Assembly: GCA_016281675.1 (NCBI GenBank)
Contig: JAEEJD010000151.1
Location: forward strand, 1 to 16,600
Origin: Lachnospiraceae bacterium
GTDB taxonomy: Bacteria; Bacillota_A; Clostridia; Lachnospirales; Lachnospiraceae
Length of the DNA stretch: 16,600 nucleotides
Direction: 5' to 3'
Positions within the stretch are counted from its first letter, which is position 1. Every line of letters starts with the position of its first letter. The notes under the pieces were generated by a model, which was given only the letters and a program-made list of their open reading frames with translations, was not told the origin of the DNA and made no database searches. Below, in pieces: positions 1 to 7,314 of this stretch. Both the position numbers and the translations under genes were made by a program.

Positions 1-929
1 AGATAATCCCTGATAGAGAGGCCGGGGTGATTTTCGCTTAAGCGGTCTTCACTGATGAAACCTCCGGCTTTGTAATCATGTCCACCGCCGGAACCGATTC
101 CTGAAGTGATAAAACGCGTGAACTCATCAGCCATGACTTCTTTGATACAACTTCTGACCGACAGCTTAAATCCGCCGGAAACGTGACCGAAAGCAATCAC
201 GACATTGAACCCGTCAACCTGAAGAGCCATGTCGCTTATGATACCGAGGATATTCGGATCACAGTCATCGGCCTCGAGGATCCCGCAACTGTAGCTGCTG
301 ATGCATGCATATCCGGCAAGCGCTTCGCCGGTGATACGCATTTCATCAAGCGACAGATTGCTGTTTGTAAACAGTCGGATCAATGACTCATCGAATATCA
401 GATAATCACGCATGTCTTTGTCAAGAGGATGCGATATTTCCGAGAAATTCCCGGTGTCCGTCATAAGTCCGTAATAGAAGGAAGTACAAAGAGCCCTGTC
501 GGAAATGACATCATAGCCCTCATCTGTCATAAGACTCCAGACAAGAGTAGAACAGCTTCCCAATTCCGGACGTATTATACTCCGGGGTATGTAGCTCGTT
601 CCGTTGTGATGATCTATAACCGCATATTCATCGGCTTCAAGCTTTGTAACGTTTCCCTGTCCGTATTGGCAGTCGACGGTGATCAGCAGACCTTTTATCT
701 TTTCCGATCCGGCGGGATGATATGAAACGGGAATACCGATCTCTTTTATCATCAGCAACAGGTTCGATTTAGTGATCTTCTTTGATCCGCTGTAAATAAT
801 CCTTACCTCGCACCCTTTTCGGGAATAGAATTTGAACAGTCCGTATGCGGATGCCAGGGCATCGGGATCGGGATTGTCATGGCATTGTACAGTGATGTTT
901 TCAAAATGATCAAGTTCGCTTAAATGCAT
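1..929 (-). CDS. DHH/DHHA1 family phosphoesterase (NrnA-like), C-terminus beyond left edge
   Basis: This is the N-terminal part (309 codons read from the minus strand) of a DHH-superfamily phosphoesterase, which runs off the left edge. Relatives such as NrnA degrade short oligoribonucleotides or pAp using two metal ions in the cytoplasm. Seen: motif I near residues 17-26 (HDNPDPDALA), a metal-ligand Asp in VDC at 85, the DHH triad at 106-108 (VIDHHNG), a fourth Asp in MTDTGNF near 158, and the DHHA1 substrate-binding GGGH at about 281-284 followed by DYKAGGF. Order and spacing are canonical, so it should be catalytically competent. The ATG at 927-929 follows a strong AAAAGGAG site with about 7 bases of spacing. 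It is transcribed away from the signalling operon, so a functional link is not implied. Exact substrate (nanoRNA, pAp or cyclic dinucleotide product) cannot be decided. Confidence 0.88.
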   Translation of the reverse strand, partial: MHLSELDHFENITVQCHDNPDPDALASAYGLFKFYSRKGCEVRIIYSGSKKITKSNLLLMIKEIGIPVSYHPAGSEKIKGLLITVDCQYGQGNVTKLEADEYAVIDHHNGTSYIPRSIIRPELGSCSTLVWSLMTDEGYDVISDRALCTSFYYGLMTDTGNFSEISHPLDKDMRDYLIFDESLIRLFTNSNLSLDEMRITGEALAGYACISSYSCGILEADDCDPNILGIISDMALQVDGFNVVIAFGHVSGGFKLSVRSCIKEVMADEFTRFITSGIGSGGGHDYKAGGFISEDRLSENHPGLSIRDY

Positions 930-949
930 TGTTTTGCTCCTTTTTGTAT

Positions 950-978
950 AATCTATCATAGTTTTGTGCCCTTATCAA
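950..978 (-). promoter_or_regulatory. Candidate sigma-A promoter for the DHH gene
   Basis: On the minus strand, TTGATA (973-978) is separated by 17 bases from TAGATT (950-955), which is 5/6 and 4/6 to consensus. It lies about 20 bases upstream of the DHH start codon and its AAAAGGAG site. This is pattern matching only. Confidence 0.35.
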
Positions 979-984
979 ACCGTA

Positions 985-1046
985 AAAGTACTTCGAAGGT
1001 GTCGATTTTCAGAGAAAGTATTTACCGATCAGACACAGAAATCGAC
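985..1046. repeat. Inverted repeat and direct repeats in the divergent intergenic region
   Basis: An 8-bp perfect inverted repeat GTCGATTT (1001-1008) / AAATCGAC (1039-1046) is separated by 30 bases. Overlapping it are two 9-base direct repeats, AAAGTACTT (985-993) and AAAGTATTT (1015-1023), offset by 30 bp, close to three helical turns. CTTCGAAG (991-998) is itself a perfect palindrome. The cluster sits between the divergent starts, so it may be an operator. LytTR proteins typically bind paired short direct repeats, which makes the LytTR protein encoded just downstream a candidate binder, but I cannot match a known consensus. Confidence 0.4.
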
Positions 1047-1063
1047 CGAATATACACGCCGGG

Positions 1064-1092
1064 ACATTCGGGTTCAGGCTATATATTATAAT
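1064..1092 (+). promoter_or_regulatory. Candidate promoter of the signalling operon (good -10, poor -35)
   Basis: A perfect TATAAT lies at 1087-1092, 38 bases before the first gene's ATG. At the right distance upstream (about 1064-1069, ACATTC) there is no recognisable TTGACA. A strong -10 without a -35 is what activator-dependent promoters often show, and the repeats at 985-1046 lie just upstream. The start point would be near 1099. Confidence 0.45.
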
Positions 1093-1130
1093 AAGTTGTT
1101 ATTTTATGCAGAAAAACGGATGGTGAACGA

Positions 1131-1613
1131 ATGAAAAACATGGTCGATATCGAGGTTGTTCTTGACGAACAATATGTTGATCCCCACGTAACGATCAGAA
1201 CAAAAACAAATACTCAGCAGGTTGAGAACATAATCTGTGCCATTGAGAATGTATCCAATTCCGATTACCCGCAGATAGCGGCGAATAAGGATGAGAAGCT
1301 GGTGTTTGTATCCCAGCGCGATATCGTTAGGGTTCATACGGAAGGACGCAAGGTGATACTTCAGACGAAGGATGCGACGTATTCGGTCAGAAGGACGCTG
1401 GCCGGTCTTGAGGATGTTCTTGATAAAGCAAGATTTCTTCGCATCTCACAGTCGGAGATAATCAATCTTTACAAGGTCAAGTGTTTTGACTTTAACATGT
1501 CCGGGACTATCGGAGTGGAGTTTGACTGCGGGATCAAATCGTGGGTTTCAAGAAGCCGAGTTAAGCAGATAAAATCACTGCTTTCGCAGGGCAGTGTTTC
1601 GGAGGTGAAGTAA
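1131..1613 (+). CDS. LytTR DNA-binding domain transcriptional regulator
   Basis: This 160-residue cytoplasmic protein ends in a LytTR DNA-binding domain (about residues 56-152). The recognisable core is the FLRISQSEIINL stretch at 102-113, followed by beta strands and a basic end with WVSRSR at 138-143. The N-terminal 50 residues are not a receiver domain, so it is not a classical AgrA-type response regulator. It belongs to the short LytTR proteins that are usually encoded with a small membrane protein. The ATG at 1131 has only a weak ribosome site (GGTGA). Its TAA overlaps the next ATG by one base, so the two are translationally coupled. It heads the operon, and the likely role is local or auto-regulation, with its membrane partner acting as an inhibitor (inference from known LytTR regulatory systems). 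Confidence 0.9.
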   Translation: MKNMVDIEVVLDEQYVDPHVTIRTKTNTQQVENIICAIENVSNSDYPQIAANKDEKLVFVSQRDIVRVHTEGRKVILQTKDATYSVRRTLAGLEDVLDKARFLRISQSEIINLYKVKCFDFNMSGTIGVEFDCGIKSWVSRSRVKQIKSLLSQGSVSEVK

Positions 1614-2032
1614 TGGAACTTCGGAATAAATTCATCATCAAATCACTTATCGGATTTATTGCGGGAATGTTCGTGGGAATTGCCATCTGGATGATCCCGC
1701 CGGTTAATACGGAAGGAAGAAGTCTTCTGCTTCATGTCATAGTATCGGGAATACACGGAATGATCCCGGTAGGAGCAACAGCGGTATTTGAGATAGAAAG
1801 CTGGGGACTGACAAAGCAGACGGTCGTACATGCATCTCTGACTCTTGCAACTATTCTGTGCATAGAGATCCCCATGAAATGGTGGAAGCCCGGCCCGGAA
1901 TTTGCGATAGCGCTTGCAGGTTATGTCGCAGTATATGTGATCATATGGCTGGTCAACTATCTGTATTGGAAACACACGGTTGCTGAAATGAACGAACAGC
2001 TGACGATACTTCATACCAAAAGAATTAACTGA
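1613..2032 (+). CDS. DUF3021 family four-helix membrane protein
   Basis: The 139-residue protein has four hydrophobic segments (about residues 8-28, 37-58, 70-90 and 97-119) and a short polar cytoplasmic tail. The FEIESWGL motif after helix 2 (59-66) and the following KQT..H pattern are typical of DUF3021. The start overlaps the LytTR stop by one base and is preceded by GGAGGTG inside the upstream gene. In streptococcal LytTR regulatory systems, small membrane proteins encoded beside the regulator hold it inactive. By analogy this protein probably sequesters or gates the upstream LytTR protein. That role is inference. No catalytic motif is visible. Confidence 0.85.
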   Translation: MELRNKFIIKSLIGFIAGMFVGIAIWMIPPVNTEGRSLLLHVIVSGIHGMIPVGATAVFEIESWGLTKQTVVHASLTLATILCIEIPMKWWKPGPEFAIALAGYVAVYVIIWLVNYLYWKHTVAEMNEQLTILHTKRIN

Positions 2033-2055
2033 GAACAATTATAACGGGAGATACT

Positions 2056-2874
2056 ATGGAATTAAAAGTACTGGTTACAGGCAAAAACCGAAAAGTCGCT
2101 TCTGACATATGTGAGCATCTTCAGGCTGACAGGGGGTATGTCACGATCAAATGCGATCCGAACAAAACGAAGCTCTTTGATCTGATGCTGACCGAACTTC
2201 CTAAAGTGGTGATCATTTGTCTGGGTGATGAATCATCGGTCACGATAGAAGCATATAACGTCATGAAAAAAGCACTTATGCAAGGTAATATCACAACGAT
2301 AGTCGTTACGGATGAAAATGATGAGAAACTGTTTATGAAATATACCGAGCTTGAACGGGTGTTGTTCCTTTCGAGACCTGTTTCGTTGTTTGCGCTTTAC
2401 GAGAAACTGACGGAGATCGAAAAGAAGCTTGAGGAAGAGAAGGAACAGAATCTTTCGACTTTCAGGGAATTCGTAAATGAAAAAGCTTCAAGCAGAAAAC
2501 ACATTCTCGTTGTTGACGATGACAGCGAACAGCTCATGCATATCAAGGAACAGCTTGAGGAGTTCTATGATGTGACGTGTGTCAAATCGGGAGAAGCGGC
2601 GTTTAAGTTTCTTGCAAAAAAGAGTTGTGACCTCATCCTTCTTGACTATCTTATGCCGGTTATGGACGGACCGGAAGTTCTTCGAAATATTCATGACACA
2701 AAAGATTGGGAAGATATCCCGGTGATCTTTCTTACGGGTGTTACTGAGAAGAAGAAGGTCATACAGACTCTTGCGGAACTGCGTCCCCAGGGATATCTCG
2801 TAAAACCCTCAAAGAAATCCGAGATCGTCGCAAAGATCATTGATGCACTGGAGGAGAAAGAATATGGGAATTGA
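2056..2874 (+). CDS. Response regulator with pseudo-receiver plus receiver domain, no output domain
   Basis: The 272-residue cytoplasmic protein has two receiver-like halves. Residues 148-268 are an intact receiver: acidic pocket VVDDD (152-156), phosphoacceptor Asp197 in ILLDYLMP, Thr227 and Lys250 in VKP. Residues 1-118 have the same strand/helix rhythm but lack the active site: the acidic pair is replaced (VTGK), the acceptor position is Cys55 and the lysine position is Arg107 (SRP). A charged helical linker (about 118-145, Lys/Glu-rich) joins them. There is no DNA-binding or enzymatic domain, so it probably acts through protein contacts or as a phosphate sink. The start at 2056 follows GGGAG. 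The end overlaps the HPt gene by 11 bases, which supports partnership with that protein. Confidence 0.88.
   Translation: MELKVLVTGKNRKVASDICEHLQADRGYVTIKCDPNKTKLFDLMLTELPKVVIICLGDESSVTIEAYNVMKKALMQGNITTIVVTDENDEKLFMKYTELERVLFLSRPVSLFALYEKLTEIEKKLEEEKEQNLSTFREFVNEKASSRKHILVVDDDSEQLMHIKEQLEEFYDVTCVKSGEAAFKFLAKKSCDLILLDYLMPVMDGPEVLRNIHDTKDWEDIPVIFLTGVTEKKKVIQTLAELRPQGYLVKPSKKSEIVAKIIDALEEKEYGN
2850..2856 (+). promoter_or_regulatory. Ribosome binding site setting the HPt start
   Basis: GGAGGAG at 2850-2856 is seven bases before the ATG at 2864 and lies inside the preceding gene. It favours 2864 over the in-frame ATG at 2840, whose eight extra codons (MMHWRRKN) have no such site. Confidence 0.75.
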
Positions 2875-3466
2875 CATTAACAGTCTGGCGGAAATGGGTC
2901 TGGATACAAAGGCAGGCTTATCATATACGGGCGGAGCGGACAAATATATTTCTGCGGTTTGCCGCTTTTTCAAAAACTACGAGAAGAATAAGATTCTCGT
3001 TGATGAGTATTATGCGGTTAAGGATTATGAGAATTACATGATCACGGTCCATGCGTTAAAGAGCAATGCAAAGATGATCGGCGCAACGACTCTTTCCGGA
3101 AGCTTTGAGACGCTTGAAGCCGCCGCAAGAAGCAAGGATACCGCTCTGATAGAAGAACTGAACGGACCGATAATGTCCGATTATGCGGCGCTAATTGAAA
3201 AACTTGCCCCCGTGGGAGAAATGGGAGACGTTCGTGCGGCTGATGAGATATCGGCTGACGAGGCAAAAGATACAGCTCAAAAGCTTCTTGATGCGCTTGA
3301 TGATTTCGATGATGACAAAGCCAAAAGGCTTGCAAAGAAACTAACCGGATATCCGTTTCGAACAAGTCAGGCAAACAGACTCAAAGAAGCGATCGGATAT
3401 ATAGAAGACTTTGTGTATGATGAATCCGCGCAGATCATCAAAGATATAATACCTACGATCGAGTAA
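2864..3466 (+). CDS. HPt (histidine phosphotransfer) domain protein
   Basis: The 200-residue cytoplasmic protein has an HPt domain at about residues 20-110. The phosphorylatable histidine is His63 in the canonical VHALKSNAKMIGA motif, within a four-helix-bundle pattern. HPt proteins shuttle phosphate between the receivers of hybrid kinases and downstream receivers. That fits its place between a free receiver gene (11-base overlap) and a hybrid kinase (6-base gap). Residues from about 128 form an additional acidic, helical region (AQKLLDALDDFDDDKAKRLA at 146-165, then more helix) that is not part of a minimal HPt. Its role is unknown, and it might be a second bundle or a docking region. The start at 2864 is chosen by the ribosome site and by the poor composition of the longer reading. 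Confidence 0.88.
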   Translation: MGIDINSLAEMGLDTKAGLSYTGGADKYISAVCRFFKNYEKNKILVDEYYAVKDYENYMITVHALKSNAKMIGATTLSGSFETLEAAARSKDTALIEELNGPIMSDYAALIEKLAPVGEMGDVRAADEISADEAKDTAQKLLDALDDFDDDKAKRLAKKLTGYPFRTSQANRLKEAIGYIEDFVYDESAQIIKDIIPTIE

Positions 3467-3472
3467 GGAAAT

Positions 3473-5968
3473 ATGACAAAAAAGATCAGACTGTGTCTTG
3501 CGATCATTCTTATCATAGTATTCGGTTACATTTTCATCGGCGGAATAGCATTTCCTCAAAATGTTCCGAAAAACGGAAACGTCTGTGATGTCCTTCCGGG
3601 TGACAACTGGGTTCAGATCAAACCCGACGGAACCAGGGTTCCGTTTATCGTACCGGGCAGGACCGATTCGGATATTGTTCTGGAAACAACCCTTCCGCAA
3701 AGTTTTAGCAAGGATTATGCTGTGCTGTGCTTTCGCGGCATGGATATGGATATCTATATCGATAATGAACTTCGGGAGAGTTATCGTATAGAAGACTACA
3801 GGCTTCTCGGAGACAGATCCGCCGAGTGCTATGTCATGGCATCACTTTATCCCGAAGATGCCGGTAAGGTTCTCAGGGTCTCATATGAATATAATTTCGG
3901 AATGGTATATGAGGTGTATATCGGAACCCGGATCGGTATACTCGGGTATCTGTTCAAACACTACGGACTGGAGCTGTTTGTGGGACTGGCTCTTCTGATG
4001 CTCGGTCTGATATGCCTGATCGCCGCAGTCGTGTATAAGTATATCCACAACAAATATCTGGAGATGGAGCATCTGTCGATCGGTGTTATCATCGGCGCAT
4101 GCTGGGTGCTGTCCAACTCCATCTTCAGGCAACTGTATGCGGGTAATATTTCCGTGATGTCGGATACACCGTTTCTCATGGTGATGGTGATGCCGCTTCC
4201 GTTTCTGGTGTTTATCGATTCGCTTCAGAACGGACGATACCGAAAGATTGAAGGAGTGGCGCTGATAATCACGGCGATCAATTTCGTTGTCTGCTCCGTG
4301 TTGTTTGTGGCAGGAAAAGTACCGCTCACACAAAGCTTCATCTTTTCTGCCGGATGCGTCCTTGTATCGATTGTTGCGATGATTGTATCGATCGTTCTTG
4401 ATATAAAAAGACATCTGATCAGGTCATATGTATTCGTTGCGGTTGGCTTCGCGGTGTTGGCCGTCGCCGCGATCATACAGATACTGGCATATCAGTTTGC
4501 GCATAACGGTGTGTTCTCGGGATTGTTTATGGCACTCGGACTGTTCGGATTCATGATATGTTCGATCATTCACACGATCAAGCAGCTTATCGGAATAAGG
4601 CTTGAGGCTAACGAACTTGTACACATCAACAAGGCTAAAGATGATTTCCTTGCCAATATGTCGCATGAGATCAGAACACCTCTTAACGGTATCCTCGGTA
4701 TGGATGAGATGATAATCAGGGATACTAAGGAAAGCCGGGTAAGAGATTATGCCCTTGAGATAAAAAGCGCCGGAAACACTCTTCTGTCGATCATCAATGA
4801 CATTCTGGATCTTAGCAAGATCGAATCCGGGAATTTTGAGATAGTCTCGGCCGAATATGACATAGCGTCCGTTCTTAACGACGTTTTGAACATAACAAGG
4901 ATCCGTGCGAAGAAGAAAGGGCTGAAATATGATTTTAACGTATCTTCGGATATCCCGTCCGTACTGTTCGGAGATGAGATAAGGATCCGTCAGATACTTC
5001 TGAATATCATCAACAATGCCATCAAATACACGAGTGAAGGCAGCGTCGAGGTTGATGTGACATCGGAACAGGTAATGATGGGGAACTACATCAACCTTAT
5101 CGTTAAAGTCGCCGATACCGGAATGGGCATAAAAGATGAGGATAAGGATAAGCTGTTCAAAAGTTTCCAGCGTCTTGACGAGAGGAAAAATCACAGCATC
5201 GAGGGAACAGGCCTGGGACTTCACATCACCAACAGGCTACTTCAGATGATGGACGGCAGTATCTCTTTTGAGAGTGAGTACGGCAAAGGAAGCACTTTTA
5301 CCGTAACGGTTCAGCAAAAGGTCGTGAAAGCATCACCGATAGGGAATTTCTCGAGCGCAGTCAGGAATTACTTAAGCAGCATGGAGATAGACGAGGTAGG
5401 CCTGTATGCTCCGAGTGCCAGAGTGCTTGTTGTTGATGACAATGACATGAACCTTGATGTTATGGAAGGCCTTCTGCGCGATACGAAGATACAGACGGAT
5501 TACGTCATTTCGGGTGATGAATGTATCGAGAAAGTAAAAGAGACAAAGTACGACTGCATTCTTCTCGATCAGATGATGCCAAAGAAGAGCGGAGAGGAAA
5601 CGCTTGCCGAGATGAGAGAGCTTAATATTCTCAAAGATACTCCGGTAATTGCTCTTACGGCAGATGCGATAATCGGAGCAAGGGAAAGCTATATCACAAA
5701 AGGCTTTACGGATTACATCTCAAAGCCCGTCAAATATGAGGTGCTGGAGGCGGTACTCAAGGAGTACATACCGAAAGATAAGCAGCTGTCACCGAGCGGG
5801 GCGGATGAGCTTCCGGTCATGCTCATCTGGGGAGACGATCCCGAGAAGATCAAACAGGAAAAAGTCAAACTCGACGGAATATACAAATGCATATGTGTTA
5901 CCGGAGAAGAGGCGAAAGATAAATATCTGAAAAAGCATGATCCCGCAGGGATTATGCAGATCGTTTAG
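3473..5968 (+). CDS. 7TM hybrid sensor histidine kinase with receiver domain
   Basis: The 831-residue membrane kinase has, in order: a signal-anchor-like helix (5-27), an extracytoplasmic beta-rich domain (about 30-155) resembling sensor domains of 7TMR-DISM proteins, seven membrane segments (about 162-187, 201-221, 231-250, 258-281, 287-310, 316-341, 347-370), a HisKA domain with His398 in the SHEIRTPLNG H-box, a HATPase_c domain (N-box around 511-515, DTGMG 548-552, GTGLG 578-582), and a receiver (VVDDND 653-658, Asp699 in LLDQMMP, KPV at 751). A tail at 775-831 resembles the end of the second kinase. The receiver lacks an output domain, so phosphate should move on through an HPt protein, and one is encoded immediately upstream. 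The ATG at 3473 follows AAGGA. The ligand is unknown. Confidence 0.9.
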   Translation: MTKKIRLCLAIILIIVFGYIFIGGIAFPQNVPKNGNVCDVLPGDNWVQIKPDGTRVPFIVPGRTDSDIVLETTLPQSFSKDYAVLCFRGMDMDIYIDNELRESYRIEDYRLLGDRSAECYVMASLYPEDAGKVLRVSYEYNFGMVYEVYIGTRIGILGYLFKHYGLELFVGLALLMLGLICLIAAVVYKYIHNKYLEMEHLSIGVIIGACWVLSNSIFRQLYAGNISVMSDTPFLMVMVMPLPFLVFIDSLQNGRYRKIEGVALIITAINFVVCSVLFVAGKVPLTQSFIFSAGCVLVSIVAMIVSIVLDIKRHLIRSYVFVAVGFAVLAVAAIIQILAYQFAHNGVFSGLFMALGLFGFMICSIIHTIKQLIGIRLEANELVHINKAKDDFLANMSHEIRTPLNGILGMDEMIIRDTKESRVRDYALEIKSAGNTLLSIINDILDLSKIESGNFEIVSAEYDIASVLNDVLNITRIRAKKKGLKYDFNVSSDIPSVLFGDEIRIRQILLNIINNAIKYTSEGSVEVDVTSEQVMMGNYINLIVKVADTGMGIKDEDKDKLFKSFQRLDERKNHSIEGTGLGLHITNRLLQMMDGSISFESEYGKGSTFTVTVQQKVVKASPIGNFSSAVRNYLSSMEIDEVGLYAPSARVLVVDDNDMNLDVMEGLLRDTKIQTDYVISGDECIEKVKETKYDCILLDQMMPKKSGEETLAEMRELNILKDTPVIALTADAIIGARESYITKGFTDYISKPVKYEVLEAVLKEYIPKDKQLSPSGADELPVMLIWGDDPEKIKQEKVKLDGIYKCICVTGEEAKDKYLKKHDPAGIMQIV

Positions 5969-5981
5969 CATAAACAGCAAC

Positions 5982-5987
5982 AGGAGG
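5982..5987 (+). promoter_or_regulatory. Ribosome binding site setting the lipoprotein start
   Basis: AGGAGG is followed by six bases and the ATG at 5994. It selects the start that gives a proper lipoprotein signal peptide, rather than the in-frame ATG at 5937 inside the preceding kinase gene. Confidence 0.8.
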
Positions 5988-5993
5988 AACATT

Positions 5994-7292
5994 ATGAAAA
6001 GGAAGTTAGTGAGCATTATGATCGCATCCGTTATGGCCCTTGGCCTTACGGCCTGCGGAAAATCACAGGATGCGGCTCAGACGCCCGCGGTAGAGGATAC
6101 GGCATCGGAAACGAAAGAAGAAGTTTCGGATGATACCTCAAAAGAGTCGGAGGCTTCGGCGGAGGAAGAAGCCGGGGCGGATGATTTTCGCATAGGTATT
6201 GTTACGGGTTCATTTGCGCAGTCTGAAGATGACAGGCGTGGCGCCGAGGCATTTCAGAAGAAATACGGTAACGATATGGTAACGCTTGCCATCTATCCCG
6301 ACAATTTCACGGAGGAGATGGACACCACCGTTCAGACTATAGCAAACCTGGCGGATGATCCGAAGATAAAAGCCATCATTGTCAATCAGGCGGTCGAAGG
6401 AACATTGGAAGCTTTTAAAAAGGTCAAGGAAAAACGTCCCGATGTTCTGTGCATAGCAGGTGAAACATTTGATGTATTTGATGATATCAAGGGTGTGGCG
6501 GATCTGGTTGTAAATAACGATTTTGTTGCCCGCGGATATCTGATGATAAGGACAGCACATGAACTTGGTTGTGATACGTTTGTTCACATTTCCTTCCCCC
6601 GTCATCTTTCATATGAAATCTATTCAAGACGCGTAAACATCATGAAGGCGGCCTGCGAAGAGTTCGGCATGAAGTTTGTGATGGAAGAGGCACCCGATCC
6701 GACTACGGACGTGGGTGTTCCGGGAGCCCAGGCGTTTATCACGGAGCATGTACCCGAGTGGGTTAGTAAATACGGAGTCAATACCGCGTATTTTTGTACC
6801 AATGATGCTCACACCGAGCCGCTCATCAAAGGTCTGATGGAGCACGGCGGATATTTTATAGAAGCCGATCTTCCGTCGCCTATCATGGGATACCCGGGGG
6901 CACTCGATCTTGATATCACGGGTGCAAGCGGTGACTTCGAGAAGATAACGAAGGAAGTTGAGGCAGCGGTAGTTGCCGGCGGCGGCGCAGGAAGATTCGG
7001 CACTTGGACTTCGTCATACGGATTTACCAATTCGGCGGGACTGGCCGAACATGCCAGAAACGTTCTGATGGGAAAAAGCAAACTGACGGACCTTAACGAC
7101 ATCATTTCCGCATACAGGATATACACTCCTGAGACCGAATGGAACGGATCGAAGTTTACAAATGCCTCAACCGGCGAAGTGATGGATAATGTTTTCCTTG
7201 TTTATCAGGATACTTATATCTTCGGAGATCCGGGGCACTATATGGGTGTAACGAAGGTGAAAGTTCCGGAACAGTACTTTACGATTGAATAA
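5994..7292 (+). CDS. DUF3798 domain lipoprotein (binding-protein-like)
   Basis: The 432-residue protein has a lipoprotein signal peptide: basic MKRK, hydrophobic core, and an LTAC lipobox with Cys21 as the lipid-modified residue. A disordered Glu/Ser/Ala-rich linker (22-62) follows, then a long alpha/beta domain beginning [10 protein letters not shown], which I recognise as DUF3798. The rhythm of strands ([26 protein letters not shown]) recalls periplasmic binding proteins of type I, so the protein is expected on the outer face of the membrane, binding a small molecule. No permease or ATPase genes are nearby. Instead it lies between two sensor kinases, 25 bases after one and 22 before the other, suggesting a sensory accessory role (inference). 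The ligand is unknown. Confidence 0.85.
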   Translation: MKRKLVSIMIASVMALGLTACGKSQDAAQTPAVEDTASETKEEVSDDTSKESEASAEEEAGADDFRIGIVTGSFAQSEDDRRGAEAFQKKYGNDMVTLAIYPDNFTEEMDTTVQTIANLADDPKIKAIIVNQAVEGTLEAFKKVKEKRPDVLCIAGETFDVFDDIKGVADLVVNNDFVARGYLMIRTAHELGCDTFVHISFPRHLSYEIYSRRVNIMKAACEEFGMKFVMEEAPDPTTDVGVPGAQAFITEHVPEWVSKYGVNTAYFCTNDAHTEPLIKGLMEHGGYFIEADLPSPIMGYPGALDLDITGASGDFEKITKEVEAAVVAGGGAGRFGTWTSSYGFTNSAGLAEHARNVLMGKSKLTDLNDIISAYRIYTPETEWNGSKFTNASTGEVMDNVFLVYQDTYIFGDPGHYMGVTKVKVPEQYFTIE

Positions 7293-7314
7293 AAGCCTTG
7301 CAAAGGGGATTTCT

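Noticed and set aside
429..725. 98-residue plus-strand open frame
   Set aside because: It is antisense to the DHH gene, whose conserved motifs on the minus strand account for the whole stretch. No ribosome site and no recognisable protein.
1001..1046. Inverted repeat as a rho-independent terminator
   Set aside because: The loop is 30 bases, the stem is AT-balanced rather than GC-rich, there is no T-run, and it lies between two divergent starts where no gene ends.
4424..5224. 266-residue minus-strand frame opposite the first kinase
   Set aside because: It mirrors the HisKA/HATPase region. Its slight resemblance to the minus-strand frame at 8323-8781 arises only because the sense-strand kinases are paralogous.
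7285..7314. Upstream TTG start extending the second kinase by ten codons
   Set aside because: It overlaps the lipoprotein stop and has no ribosome site, whereas the ATG at 7315 has AAAGGGGA at good spacing.
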